A stretch of 34,271 nucleotides of DNA from an uncultured Sterolibacterium sp. GTDB lineage: Bacteria > Pseudomonadota > Gammaproteobacteria > Burkholderiales > Rhodocyclaceae. Every line of letters starts with the position of its first letter. Position 1 is the first letter of the stretch. The DNA lies in contig CAILCO010000122.1 in the NCBI GenBank assembly GCA_903832735.1, positions 1 through 34,271 of the forward strand. The letters run 5' to 3'. Shown in pieces: positions 18,763 to 25,935 of this stretch. Made by a program: the position numbers and the translations under genes. The notes beneath the pieces are model-generated. The model had not been told where the DNA came from. It saw only the letters and a list, made by a program, of their open reading frames with translations, and made no database searches.

Positions 18763-19427
18763 ACCACCTCCGGGTAATGCTCGCCGACGATCACAAGATC
18801 CTGCGCCAGGCGCTGCGCTCGGTGCTCGAACAGGAGTCCGACATCGATATCGTCGGCGAAGCGGAGAACGGCATCGAAGCGCTCAGCGGGGCCCTGGCCA
18901 GCACACCCGATGTCGTCGTCATGGACATCGGCATGCCCGGGATGAACGGCATCGAGGTCACCCGCCGCGTGCTCAAGGAACACCCCGAGATCGGTGTGGT
19001 GGCCCTATCCACCTATTCCGATCCGCGCATCGCCCTGCAGATGATCGAGGCGGGCGCCCGCGGCTACGTCATCAAGGCGGCCGGCAGCGATGAACTGCTA
19101 CGCGCGGTGCGCGCCGTCGCCAGCGGGGAGTACTACATCTGCCCCGAACTCACCGCGCTGCTGACCAAGGCCGAACGCCAGGCACAGGACAGGCGGGCGC
19201 AACCGAGGCAGGACGACGGTACGGATGACCGGCGCCTGGGGCAGCGCGAACGGGAAATATTGCAGTTGCTCTCGGACGGCAGGAGCGCCCCGGAAATCGC
19301 CGAGCAGCTACATCTGGCCGCCAGCGTGATCGAGGTGCACCTCGCCAAAATGATGCACAAACTCGAGCTCAAGAGCATCACCGAGCTCACCGCGCACGCC
19401 ATCCTCAGCGCCCAGCAAACGATCTAG
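18759..19427 (+). CDS. NarL/FixJ-type response regulator
   Basis: 222 residues. The receiver domain (about 4-120) has the acidic pair ADDH (9-12) and phosphoacceptor Asp56 (VVVMD), with the switch Thr/Ser and Lys in ALSTYS and VIKAA. A charged linker of about 20 residues leads to a LuxR-type helix-turn-helix (about 157-215). It is expected to bind DNA as a dimer when phosphorylated by the hybrid kinase, whose stop codon it overlaps by ATGA. In the recognition helix the usual SxxTVxxH pattern reads AASVIEVH, so Thr is replaced. The targets are unknown. Confidence 0.93.
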   Translation: MNHLRVMLADDHKILRQALRSVLEQESDIDIVGEAENGIEALSGALASTPDVVVMDIGMPGMNGIEVTRRVLKEHPEIGVVALSTYSDPRIALQMIEAGARGYVIKAAGSDELLRAVRAVASGEYYICPELTALLTKAERQAQDRRAQPRQDDGTDDRRLGQREREILQLLSDGRSAPEIAEQLHLAASVIEVHLAKMMHKLELKSITELTAHAILSAQQTI

Positions 19428-19453
19428 TCCCACGGGGACGCACTATCCCAGCG

Positions 19454-20410
19454 CTACAAATCGAGCACCAGCACGGGCGTCTTCGCCCGTGAGACGCAGG
19501 GCAGCATCTTGTCGTTGGCGCGTTTTTCATCGTCGTCGAGATAGGCGTCGCGGTGATCGGGAACGCCTTCCAGGACACCGGTCAGGCAGGTGCCGCAGAC
19601 GCCCTGCTCGCAGGCGGTGGCGACCGTGACGCCCTGTTCCGCGAGCGCCTGGACGATGCTCTTGCCGGCCGGAACGGCATAGTCGCCGCCCGACCTGGCG
19701 AGCCTGACCCGGAAGGCATCCGATCGGCCTGCGAGCGACTCGGGATCGGCCGAGAAATACTCGAGATGCACCGTCTCCGGCGGCCAGCCGGCCGCCGCGC
19801 TCGCCTCGACCAGGTCCATGAACGGCCGCGGTCCGCAGAGATACAACTGGCCGCCTTCCGGCCTCTGCCAGAGCAGCTTGTGCAGGCTGGCGCGCAGCCG
19901 CTCCGGCTCCAAGGCGTAATGGAAATGCACTTTGCCGGCGAATTCCGGACTGGAGAGCAGGCCGTGAAAAGCGGTATGGGCGATCGAACGAGTGAAGTAG
20001 TGCAGTTCGAAGGAAGCGCCGGTCGCCAGCAGATGATTCGCCATCGAGAGCATAGGCGTGACCCCGATGCCGCCGGCGAGCAGCATGGTGTGCCCGGCCG
20101 ATAGCTCGAGCCGGAAGTTGTTGCGCGGCGCGCCTATGGTGACGAGGTCGCCCTCGTTGAGATCCTCGTGCATGGCGCGCGAACCGCCGCGCGATTCGGC
20201 TTCCTTCTTCACTGCGATCAGGTAGCGGCCGCAGTCCTCGGGAGAGTTGCACAATGAGTACTGCCTGATGAGGCCGGCGACATGAACGTCGATGTGGGCG
20301 CCCGGCGTGAACGACGGCAGCGCGGCGCCATCCGCAGCAACCAGTTCGAACGAGGCAATGTCCAGTGCTTCTTCCTGCTTCCTGCTGATCCTGACCGATA
20401 ATGTGCTCAT
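19454..20410 (-). CDS. FNR-type reductase with C-terminal 2Fe-2S ferredoxin domain (VanB/phthalate dioxygenase reductase family)
   Basis: 318 residues. The FMN/FAD-binding barrel has RQYSLCN (flavin site), the NAD-binding part has GGIGVTPMLSMA and LCGPRPFM, and the C-terminal plant-type ferredoxin has CEQGVCGTC plus a later Cys in LPCVS. This order is that of vanillate O-demethylase and phthalate dioxygenase reductases, which pass electrons from NAD(P)H to a Rieske oxygenase. No oxygenase gene is adjacent, so the partner is unknown. The start is ATG at 20410, with GGGAGA 9 bases upstream. The regulator upstream on the other strand is convergent; no clear terminator was seen in the 26-bp gap. 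Confidence 0.92.
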   Translation of the reverse strand: MSTLSVRISRKQEEALDIASFELVAADGAALPSFTPGAHIDVHVAGLIRQYSLCNSPEDCGRYLIAVKKEAESRGGSRAMHEDLNEGDLVTIGAPRNNFRLELSAGHTMLLAGGIGVTPMLSMANHLLATGASFELHYFTRSIAHTAFHGLLSSPEFAGKVHFHYALEPERLRASLHKLLWQRPEGGQLYLCGPRPFMDLVEASAAAGWPPETVHLEYFSADPESLAGRSDAFRVRLARSGGDYAVPAGKSIVQALAEQGVTVATACEQGVCGTCLTGVLEGVPDHRDAYLDDDEKRANDKMLPCVSRAKTPVLVLDL

Positions 20411-20490
20411 GTTGCATTTCTCCCGATTCCTGATCAGCAAGAGTAGCAGCTTTGCTTCCTCGTTGTCACGGCACTCTGGGCGAGACGCCG

Positions 20491-20496
20491 TACAAT
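20491..20496 (+). promoter_or_regulatory. Candidate -10 box of srkA-like gene
   Basis: TACAAT ends 6 bases before the ATG at 20503, so the transcript would be leaderless. TTGTCA at 20463-20468 is too far (22 bp) to be an ordinary -35 box. Confidence 0.4.
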
Positions 20497-20502
20497 GAGA
20501 CG

Positions 20503-21489
20503 ATGAATATCGAACAGCCCTTTTCGGCATTGACGCCCGATGGCGTCATGAATGCGCTGGACAGCGTCGGCCTCGCACCCGACGGCCGCCTGCTCGCGCT
20601 CAATAGCTATGAGAACCGCGTCTACCAGGTCGGCATGGCCGAGGGACCGCCGCTGGTGGTGAAGTTCTACCGTCCCGGCCGCTGGAGCGACGCGGCGATT
20701 CTGGAGGAGCACGCCTTCGTCAGTGAACTGGCCGAGCGCGAGATCCCGGTCGTGCCGGCCGAGCCGCTGGGCGAAGATAAAACGCTGCACGAGTTCGCCG
20801 GATTTCGTTTCGCCGTGTTCGCCAGGCACGGCGGCCGCGCCCCCGAACTCGACGACGGGCAGACGCTGGAATGGCTGGGCCGCTTCATCGGCCGGATCCA
20901 TGCGATCGGCGCCCTGTCGCCGTATCGCAGCCGCCCTGCCCTGGACATGGCCAGTTTCGGCGAAGAGCCGCGCGATTTTCTGCTGGCCCACGAGTTCATC
21001 CCGGACGATATTCGTGATGTCTGGGGCAGCGTCGTCGATCAGGCCCTGGACGGCGTGGCAGCCGCCTTCGATCAAGCCGGCCAGGTTGAAATATTGCGCC
21101 TGCACGGCGACTGTCATGCCGGCAACGTGCTGTGGACCGACACCGGCCCGCACTTCGTCGACTTCGATGATAGTCGCATGGGGCCGGCCATCCAGGATCT
21201 CTGGATGCTGCTCTCGGGCGAGCGCGCCGACATGACGCGACAGTTGCATCACCTGATGGCGGGCTATCAAAGCTTCCAAGATTTCGATCCGCGGGAGTTG
21301 CTGCTGGTCGAGGCCCTGCGCACCCTGCGCCTGATCCATTATTCCGCATGGATCGCGCGGCGCTGGGACGACCCGGCCTTTCCTGCGGCTTTTCCCTGGT
21401 TCGGCAGCCAGCGCTACTGGCAAGATCGCATCCTCGAACTGCGCGAACAGGTTGCGCTGATGAACGAGGCGCCGCTTAGTCTTTGCTGA
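20503..21489 (+). CDS. srkA: Stress response kinase A-like protein (YihE/RdoA family)
   Basis: 328 residues with a choline/aminoglycoside-kinase-like fold. The N-terminal lobe has NRVYQVG and the ATP-binding Lys in LVVKFYRPGRW. The catalytic motif is HGDCHAGNVLW, and the metal-binding motif is VDFDDS. In E. coli SrkA is a Ser/Thr protein kinase that counteracts MazEF-linked stress death and is cotranscribed with dsbA; here no dsbA is adjacent. A longer frame opens at 20452, but MNIEQPF at 20503 matches the family start and sits 6 bases after a TACAAT box. No lesion is seen. Confidence 0.9.
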   Translation: MNIEQPFSALTPDGVMNALDSVGLAPDGRLLALNSYENRVYQVGMAEGPPLVVKFYRPGRWSDAAILEEHAFVSELAEREIPVVPAEPLGEDKTLHEFAGFRFAVFARHGGRAPELDDGQTLEWLGRFIGRIHAIGALSPYRSRPALDMASFGEEPRDFLLAHEFIPDDIRDVWGSVVDQALDGVAAAFDQAGQVEILRLHGDCHAGNVLWTDTGPHFVDFDDSRMGPAIQDLWMLLSGERADMTRQLHHLMAGYQSFQDFDPRELLLVEALRTLRLIHYSAWIARRWDDPAFPAAFPWFGSQRYWQDRILELREQVALMNEAPLSLC

Positions 21490-21490
21490 A

Positions 21491-21509
21491 TCGATCGCGT
21501 AGCGATCGA
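21491..21509. promoter_or_regulatory. 19-bp inverted repeat before the HU promoter
   Basis: TCGATCGC-GTA-GCGATCGA, perfect 8-bp arms, begins one base after the srkA stop and ends one base before the TTGACT -35 box of the HU gene. It lacks a T-run, so it is more likely an operator or mRNA 3' hairpin than a terminator. Confidence 0.45.
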
Positions 21510-21510
21510 C

Positions 21511-21541
21511 TTGACTCCTGGCCACGGAATGGCGCTAGAAT
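21511..21541 (+). promoter_or_regulatory. Sigma-70 promoter of the HU gene
   Basis: TTGACT (21511-21516) and TAGAAT (21536-21541), separated by 19 bp, with the -10 preceded by GC as at other promoters here (GCTAGAAT). The start of transcription would be near 21548, leaving a leader of about 35 bases with an AAGGATGAGG ribosome-binding region. Confidence 0.6.
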
Positions 21542-21581
21542 GGGCGCGGCCAGATGGCTATTTCATGAAAGGATGAGGCGA

Positions 21582-21872
21582 ATGAACAAAGCAGAATTGA
21601 TCGAAATCGCTGCGAAAGAGGCAGACCTGAGCAAGGCCTCCGCAGGCAAGACCCTTGACGCCATCGTCGCTGCGGTCGTAAAGGCGGTTTCCAAAGGCGA
21701 TACCGTGACCCTGATCGGCTTCGGCTCCTTCAAGCCGAGCAAGCGCGCAGCGCGAACCGGGAAGAATCCGCGTACCGGCGAAGCGCTCAAGATTGCCGCT
21801 ACCACGGTTCCGAAATTCAGCGCAGGCGCCGGTTTCAAGGCCGCCGTCGCAGGCAAGAAGGCGAAGAAATAA
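21582..21872 (+). CDS. HU-family DNA-binding protein
   Basis: 96 residues: MNKAELIE start, the GFGSF turn near residue 47, and the beta-arm with TGKNPRTGE, the classical HU/IHF fold (IHF proteins differ in the arm). The Ala/Lys-rich end KKAKK is slightly longer than E. coli HU (90 residues). It bends and compacts DNA as a dimer without strong sequence preference. A good ribosome-binding site (AAGGATGAGG) and its own promoter and terminator make it a single-gene unit, as expected for an abundant protein. Confidence 0.96.
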   Translation: MNKAELIEIAAKEADLSKASAGKTLDAIVAAVVKAVSKGDTVTLIGFGSFKPSKRAARTGKNPRTGEALKIAATTVPKFSAGAGFKAAVAGKKAKK

Positions 21873-21891
21873 TTCTCGCCGGCCCTGCCTG

Positions 21892-21923
21892 AAAAAGCCC
21901 GCCGTTTCGGCGGGCTTTTTTTT
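21892..21923. terminator. Bidirectional terminator between HU gene and tctC
   Basis: AAAAAGCCCGCCG and CGGCGGGCTTTTT form a 13-bp stem with a TTT loop. T-runs follow on both strands (eight T on plus, five on minus), so it can end transcription of both convergent genes. Confidence 0.93.
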
Positions 21924-21936
21924 CTTCGCGCAGGGA

Positions 21937-22899
21937 CTATTGTTTTTCGATCTTGGCGCGTTCCACGACGGCACGCCACTTGACGATTTCGCTCTCGAGC
22001 ATGGTCTTGAAGGCTTCCGGAGTGCTGCCCTTGGCCTCGATGCCGATGTCCTGCAGGCGCTTCCGGGTGTCCGGCGCGGCCAGCGCCTTGGCGACTTCCT
22101 TGTTCAGTCGCATGATGATCTCGCGCGGCGTTTTTCCTGGTGCCGCCAGTCCGTTCCATGAGGCTGCGCGGTAGCTGGGCAAGCCGCTTTCGGCCAGGGT
22201 GGGGACCTGCGGCAGTGCGGCGACGCGCTTTTCCGAGGTGACCGCCAGCGCCCGCAGGGTACCGCCCTTGATCTGCGCCATCACCCCAGGCAGGGTTTCA
22301 AAACCGATTTGCACGGTGCCGGACCTGAGCGCCGCGATGACGTCGCCCGTGCCCTTGAACGGCACGGTCGGCACCTCCAGATTGGCCAGCGACTTGAACA
22401 ACTCCGCCGAGAGATGCTGGGTGCTGCCGATGCCGATGGTGCCGATGTTGAAGTGGGAAGTATCCTTCTTCGCAGCCTTCTGCACATCAGCTACGGTTTT
22501 CAGTGGCGACGTGCTGTCGGTGACCATCACCAGATCGAAAAAGCCGATGGTGGAAATCATCGCAAAATCGCCGACCGGATCATAGGGCAGCGATTTCATC
22601 AGCGCCGGGCTGACGGCATTCTGATTGCTGACGATGTACAGGGTATAACCGTCGGCAGGCGCCTTGGCCACCGTCGCCGCAGCGATGATCCCGCCGGCAC
22701 TGGGCATGTTTTCGACGATCACGCCCTTGCCCAGGTTTTCCGACAGTTTCTGCGCGATGATCCGGGCAGTGGAATCGGCAACACCGCCCGCGCCGAAGCC
22801 GACGATGATCTTGATGGTTCGCGCCGGATATTCCTCCGCCTGCGCCTGAGCGAAACAACCTGCCAGCAAGCAGCAGAGCAGCAGCAGCCGATTAAACAT
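21937..22899 (-). CDS. Tripartite tricarboxylate transporter (Bug/TctC) substrate-binding protein
   Basis: 320 residues with a signal peptide (hydrophobic core 4-15, AQAQA before EEYPART). Family hallmarks are PARTIKIIVGFGAGGVADSTAR, ENMPSAGG and the late PTLAESGLP segment. Bug proteins are periplasmic and bind carboxylates such as citrate, nicotinate or aromatic acids; the ligand cannot be read from sequence. An LLAGC stretch at 11-15 could also serve as a lipobox. AGGAG stands 7 bases before the ATG at 22899. No TctA or TctB membrane gene is adjacent, typical of the many solitary Bug genes in betaproteobacteria. Confidence 0.93.
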   Translation of the reverse strand: MFNRLLLLCCLLAGCFAQAQAEEYPARTIKIIVGFGAGGVADSTARIIAQKLSENLGKGVIVENMPSAGGIIAAATVAKAPADGYTLYIVSNQNAVSPALMKSLPYDPVGDFAMISTIGFFDLVMVTDSTSPLKTVADVQKAAKKDTSHFNIGTIGIGSTQHLSAELFKSLANLEVPTVPFKGTGDVIAALRSGTVQIGFETLPGVMAQIKGGTLRALAVTSEKRVAALPQVPTLAESGLPSYRAASWNGLAAPGKTPREIIMRLNKEVAKALAAPDTRKRLQDIGIEAKGSTPEAFKTMLESEIVKWRAVVERAKIEKQ

Positions 22900-22946
22900 A
22901 TTGCATCTCCTGAAATTTAGTTTATCCAGCATACGTGGTAAAGCAT

Positions 22947-22977
22947 AAAAGAAAAAGCCACCTGACACCGGCGGCTT
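22947..22977 (-). terminator. Terminator of tRNA-Ser
   Basis: On the minus strand AAGCCGCC pairs with GGTGGCTT (one G-T pair) across a 7-base loop, followed by TTTTTCTTTT. It starts 14 bases after the CCA end of tRNA-Ser. Confidence 0.85.
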
Positions 22978-22990
22978 GCTCTGTGCTTTC

Positions 22991-23080
22991 TGGCGGAGAG
23001 GGCGGGATTCGAACCCGCGTTAGGAATTAACCTAAACACGCTTTCCAGGCGTGCGACTTAAACCGCTCATCCACCTCTCC
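22991..23080 (-). tRNA. tRNA-Ser (anticodon GGA)
   Basis: A 90-base class II tRNA with acceptor GGAGAGG/CCTCTCC, discriminator G and encoded CCA. The anticodon stem CACGC/GCGTG holds the loop CTGGAAA with GGA (complement of 23044-23046). The long variable arm (TTAGG...CCTAA) and the T-loop GGTTCGAATCC are as expected for serine tRNAs. It reads TCC and TCT codons. It has its own -10 box and terminator. Confidence 0.97.
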
Positions 23081-23093
23081 GCGTGAGGCGCGC

Positions 23094-23102
23094 ATTCTAG
23101 CA
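23094..23102 (-). promoter_or_regulatory. Extended -10 promoter of tRNA-Ser
   Basis: TGC-TAGAAT on the minus strand, 13 bases before the mature 5' end, identical to the box before the DUF2062 gene. GC-rich bases follow. No strong -35 was recognised. Confidence 0.5.
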
Positions 23103-23151
23103 GAAAGCCCCGCAAGGCGCTCATCGGACGACGCAGGAAGTGCCTGGCGGC

Positions 23152-23181
23152 TTGTGCCGCGCCGACTTGTCGGGCTATAAT
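23152..23181 (+). promoter_or_regulatory. Promoter of tRNA-Val
   Basis: TTGTGC (23152-23157), an 18-bp spacer and a perfect TATAAT (23176-23181), followed by a GC-rich discriminator (TCGCGCCGC) as is usual for stringently controlled stable-RNA promoters. It lies 15 bases before the mature tRNA. Confidence 0.7.
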
Positions 23182-23196
23182 TCGCGCCGCATTGCC

Positions 23197-23271
23197 GGGG
23201 GGTTAGCTCAGCGGTAGAGCATTCGCCTCACACGCGAAGGGTCACTGGTTCGAACCCAGTACTCCCCACCA
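23197..23271 (+). tRNA. tRNA-Val (anticodon CAC)
   Basis: 75 bases with encoded CCA. Acceptor GGGGGGT/ACTCCCC (one G-T pair), D-arm GCTC/GAGC, anticodon stem TTCGC/GCGAA with loop CTCACAC (CAC, reads GTG), and T-arm CTGGTTCGAACCCAG. No terminator is visible before the convergent regulator gene. Confidence 0.97.
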
Positions 23272-23283
23272 GCTAATGGACTC

Positions 23284-23904
23284 TCAGCACTCTGGCTTGC
23301 GCCGATTCGCCAGCAACATGGCCTGGCTGCGGTTGCTGACTTTGAGCGCTCTCAGGATGGCCGACACATGGATCCTCACCGTCCCCTCGGAGAGGCCGAG
23401 GCGCTCGGCGATCTCGCGATTGGTCTTGCCGTGACTCAGCAAGCCCAGCACCCGCATCTGACCCGGTGTGATGCCGTAGCGCTCGGCAAGCGAGTGGCCG
23501 CCCGATGAGTCTTCATGCAATTGCCAGGGCAGACAGACCACGCCGGTCATGACCGTGCGCAGCGCCTTGAGCAGCTCTTCGCGCGAACAGGCTTTCGGCA
23601 CGAAGCCGGCGGCGCCATGGCGCATCGCCCGCGCCATGGTATCGGGATCATCGAGCGCCGACACGACCAGCGCCGGCAAGTCCGGATAACGCGCGCGCAG
23701 GGTATCGAGAAAGACCACCCCATTGACCCCCGGCAGCAGCAGGTCGAGAAGCATCAGATCGTAATGCTCGCATTCCAACAAAGCCAGGGCTTCGTCGACA
23801 TTCCGCGCACCTTTGCAGACCACGTCCTTATCGAGTTGCTGCAGGGTCTGCATCAACACTTCGCGGACCAGGGTGTGGTCATCGACCACGAGAGCTTTGA
23901 GCAC
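23284..23904 (-). CDS. Orphan LuxR/NarL-type response regulator
   Basis: 206 residues from the chosen GTG. The receiver domain has VVDDH (6-10), phosphoacceptor Asp54 (LMLLDLLLPG) and Lys in FVPKAC. The LuxR-type helix-turn-helix (about 140-200) has the standard EGTVRIHVSAIL. A GGAGG site lies 5 bases before GTG at 23904, while the in-frame ATG at 23916 has only a weak site, so GTG is preferred; with ATG the protein has four more residues (MEVA). No kinase is adjacent, so its partner is elsewhere. It is convergent with tRNA-Val. Confidence 0.9.
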   Translation of the reverse strand: MLKALVVDDHTLVREVLMQTLQQLDKDVVCKGARNVDEALALLECEHYDLMLLDLLLPGVNGVVFLDTLRARYPDLPALVVSALDDPDTMARAMRHGAAGFVPKACSREELLKALRTVMTGVVCLPWQLHEDSSGGHSLAERYGITPGQMRVLGLLSHGKTNREIAERLGLSEGTVRIHVSAILRALKVSNRSQAMLLANRRKPEC

Positions 23905-24023
23905 TGCGACCTCCATGCCTACGACATATTCACACGGAGTCTACCTCAATTCCATTGTCATGCCCATGATTAATGCAACTGCCCCGCCCGTTCAGCCGCG
24001 CGCCTCCTGGCCTGCGCGGCCCG

Positions 24024-24731
24024 TTATGAAGCTGGGCCCTGATCCAGCCAGATGCACCGCCCCTTGCTCTCCCGGGCGATCTCGGCGAGAACGCGCTGGT
24101 GTTCGACCAGTTCCGCGGCGCTGGCGCGGCGGACCTTGAGTCGCGGGCGATCGCCGTCATCGCGCAGCGGCGCCGCGCCATTGGGCGCCGCATCGAGATC
24201 CATGATCAGGCTTTCCTGGCCGCGCGTCATCGCCAGATACACCTCGGCGAGCAACTCGGCATCGAGCAGCGCGCCATGCAATGTGCGCCCGGAATGATCG
24301 ATGGCGTAGCGTTCACAGAGGGCGTTGAGCGAATTCTTGCGACCCGGATGCAGCTCGCGCGCCAGCCTCAGGGTATCGACCACGCCGCCACAGATCCGGG
24401 CGAGGGACTCGGCGCCGACCAAGGCCAGTTCGTTGTTGAGGAAGCCCAAGTCGAAGGCGGCATTGTGGATCACCAGTTCGGCGCCGCGCACGTAATCGAT
24501 GAATTCGGCGGCGATCTCGGCGAACCTCGGCTTGTCCTGGAGGAACTCGCTGGTCAAGCCATGCACCGCCTGAGCGCCGGCGTCGATCGCCCGCTCCGGA
24601 TTGAGATAGCGATGAAAGCGCCGCTGGGTCAGCTTGCGGCCCTGCAATTCGACGCAACCGATTTCAATGACGCGGTCGCCGAGCTTGAACTCCAGGCCGG
24701 TGGTCTCGGTATCGAGGATGATTTGGCGCAC
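24024..24731 (-). CDS. dnaQ: DNA polymerase III epsilon subunit (3'-5' proofreading exonuclease)
   Basis: 235 residues. The DEDDh exonuclease motifs are present: DTETTG (7-12), HNAAFDLGFLN and HGALLDAELLA. DnaQ sits in the Pol III core and removes misincorporated bases; the C-terminal part that binds the alpha subunit is shorter and more variable. The start is GTG at 24731, with AGGGA 6 bases upstream and one base between it and the rnhA stop. A longer reading from within rnhA is open but lacks support. It is the last gene of the yafS-rnhA-dnaQ operon. Confidence 0.95.
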   Translation of the reverse strand: MRQIILDTETTGLEFKLGDRVIEIGCVELQGRKLTQRRFHRYLNPERAIDAGAQAVHGLTSEFLQDKPRFAEIAAEFIDYVRGAELVIHNAAFDLGFLNNELALVGAESLARICGGVVDTLRLARELHPGRKNSLNALCERYAIDHSGRTLHGALLDAELLAEVYLAMTRGQESLIMDLDAAPNGAAPLRDDGDRPRLKVRRASAAELVEHQRVLAEIARESKGRCIWLDQGPAS

Positions 24732-24732
24732 G

Positions 24733-25203
24733 CTATTTCCCTTCATACAGGCTTTCGATGCCGCGTCTGGCCAACAGGTCGGCGCGTTCGTTGTCGACAT
24801 GGCCGGCGTGGCCCCTGACCCAGACCCATTCGACCTGATGACGCGCCGCCTCCTCGTCGAGTGCGCGCCAGAGATCCTCGTTCTTCACCGGCTGCCGCGA
24901 GGCGGTGCGCCAGCCGCGCATCTTCCAGGCATGGATCCACTCGCTGATGCCCTTCTGCACATATTGCGAGTCGGTATGCACGCGCGCCTTGACCGGCCGT
25001 TTCAGGGCGCGCAGCGCCTCGATCACGGCGGTGAGTTCCATGCGATTGTTGGTGGTGTCGCGCTGGCCGCCGCAGATTTCCTTCTCTTGCCCGCCCGCAG
25101 CGGCAGCGACGCGCAGGATCGCGCCCCAGCCGCCGGGACCGGGATTGCCGCTGCAGGCGCCATCGGTGTAGATATCGACGCAGCCGTGGTTTTTTTCACT
25201 CAT
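24733..25203 (-). CDS. rnhA: Ribonuclease HI
   Basis: 156 residues (E. coli 155). The four carboxylates of the active site are present: Asp in [16 protein letters not shown], Glu in NRMELTAV, Asp in TDSQYV and Asp in NERADLLA. It cleaves RNA in RNA-DNA hybrids. The start is ATG at 25203 within ATGAGTGA, which overlaps the stop of the upstream methyltransferase gene by 8 bases; an ATG at 25218 is in frame but further inside that gene. Confidence 0.97.
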   Translation of the reverse strand: MSEKNHGCVDIYTDGACSGNPGPGGWGAILRVAAAAGGQEKEICGGQRDTTNNRMELTAVIEALRALKRPVKARVHTDSQYVQKGISEWIHAWKMRGWRTASRQPVKNEDLWRALDEEAARHQVEWVWVRGHAGHVDNERADLLARRGIESLYEGK

Positions 25204-25906
25204 TGCGTTGGGCGACATGGACTAGGGAATTCGCGCGCGCCTTGCGCTCGTGCCAGATCGGCGTGATCAATCTCATGCCATGGACGCGCTTGACCGCCTG
25301 GATGATATACGTGGCGCCGGCGATCGGCCACCAGCGGTTGCCGGCAAGTTCGATCAGGTGCCAGCGCTGCGGGTCGCGCGAGGCGGCCGGCGCGTAGCAG
25401 CCGAAGCTGCCGGCCAGGGTCTCGAAGCCGAGCAGGGCGAACCAGTCCTTCAGACGCTGCACGCTGAGATACTGTCCGCGCCACGGCGGCGCGGCGGAGG
25501 AGCTGGAGAACTTGCGCCGCACGCCCCACAGACTGTAGGGGTTGAAACCGGTGATGACGACCTGCCCCTCAGGCACCAGCACGCGCTCGACCTCGCGCAG
25601 GATCTGATGTCGCCGAACATCGAATTCGAGCACATGGGGCATGACCACGAGGTCGAGACTGCCGCTGGCGAAAGGCAGTTGATAGGAACTTGCCCTTACT
25701 TCCGCACATGCCGTATCCTTCTCGTTGCAGCGGAAACGGAAGGGCATGCGATTGGCGCGCAGAAAATCGACCTGCGCCAGTCCGAGCTGCAGGGCATTGA
25801 AGCCGAAGATGTCGGCGAGCAGCAGGTCGTACTTGGCCTGCTCCCAGGCCAGGACATATTGCCCTTGCGGGGTGGCGAGCCAGTCGTCGAATCCCTGAAT
25901 TGACAT
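25196..25906 (-). CDS. SAM-dependent methyltransferase-like protein (YafS type)
   Basis: 236 residues. The region around [30 protein letters not shown] matches the class I methyltransferase core (motifs IV-VI). The N-terminal SAM-binding glycine motif is degenerate ([11 protein letters not shown] in place of a Gly-rich loop), as in its E. coli relative YafS. The C-terminus ends with a hydrophobic and basic segment. The substrate is unknown. The position between gloB (divergent) and rnhA matches the E. coli gloB-yafS-rnhA-dnaQ order, which supports the assignment. The gap to gloB is 29 bp. Confidence 0.85.
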   Translation of the reverse strand: MSIQGFDDWLATPQGQYVLAWEQAKYDLLLADIFGFNALQLGLAQVDFLRANRMPFRFRCNEKDTACAEVRASSYQLPFASGSLDLVVMPHVLEFDVRRHQILREVERVLVPEGQVVITGFNPYSLWGVRRKFSSSSAAPPWRGQYLSVQRLKDWFALLGFETLAGSFGCYAPAASRDPQRWHLIELAGNRWWPIAGATYIIQAVKRVHGMRLITPIWHERKARANSLVHVAQRNE

Positions 25907-25935
25907 CGTGCCCCGATTGCCGAGAATGGATTGCT

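Noticed and set aside
19427-19439. GTCCC-ACG-GGGAC hairpin after the response regulator as terminator
   Set aside because: A 5-bp stem without a T-run is too weak to support a call.
23905-24023. Possible small gene or regulator site between the orphan regulator and dnaQ
   Set aside because: No open frame with a ribosome-binding site and no clear palindrome with T-run; nothing supported.
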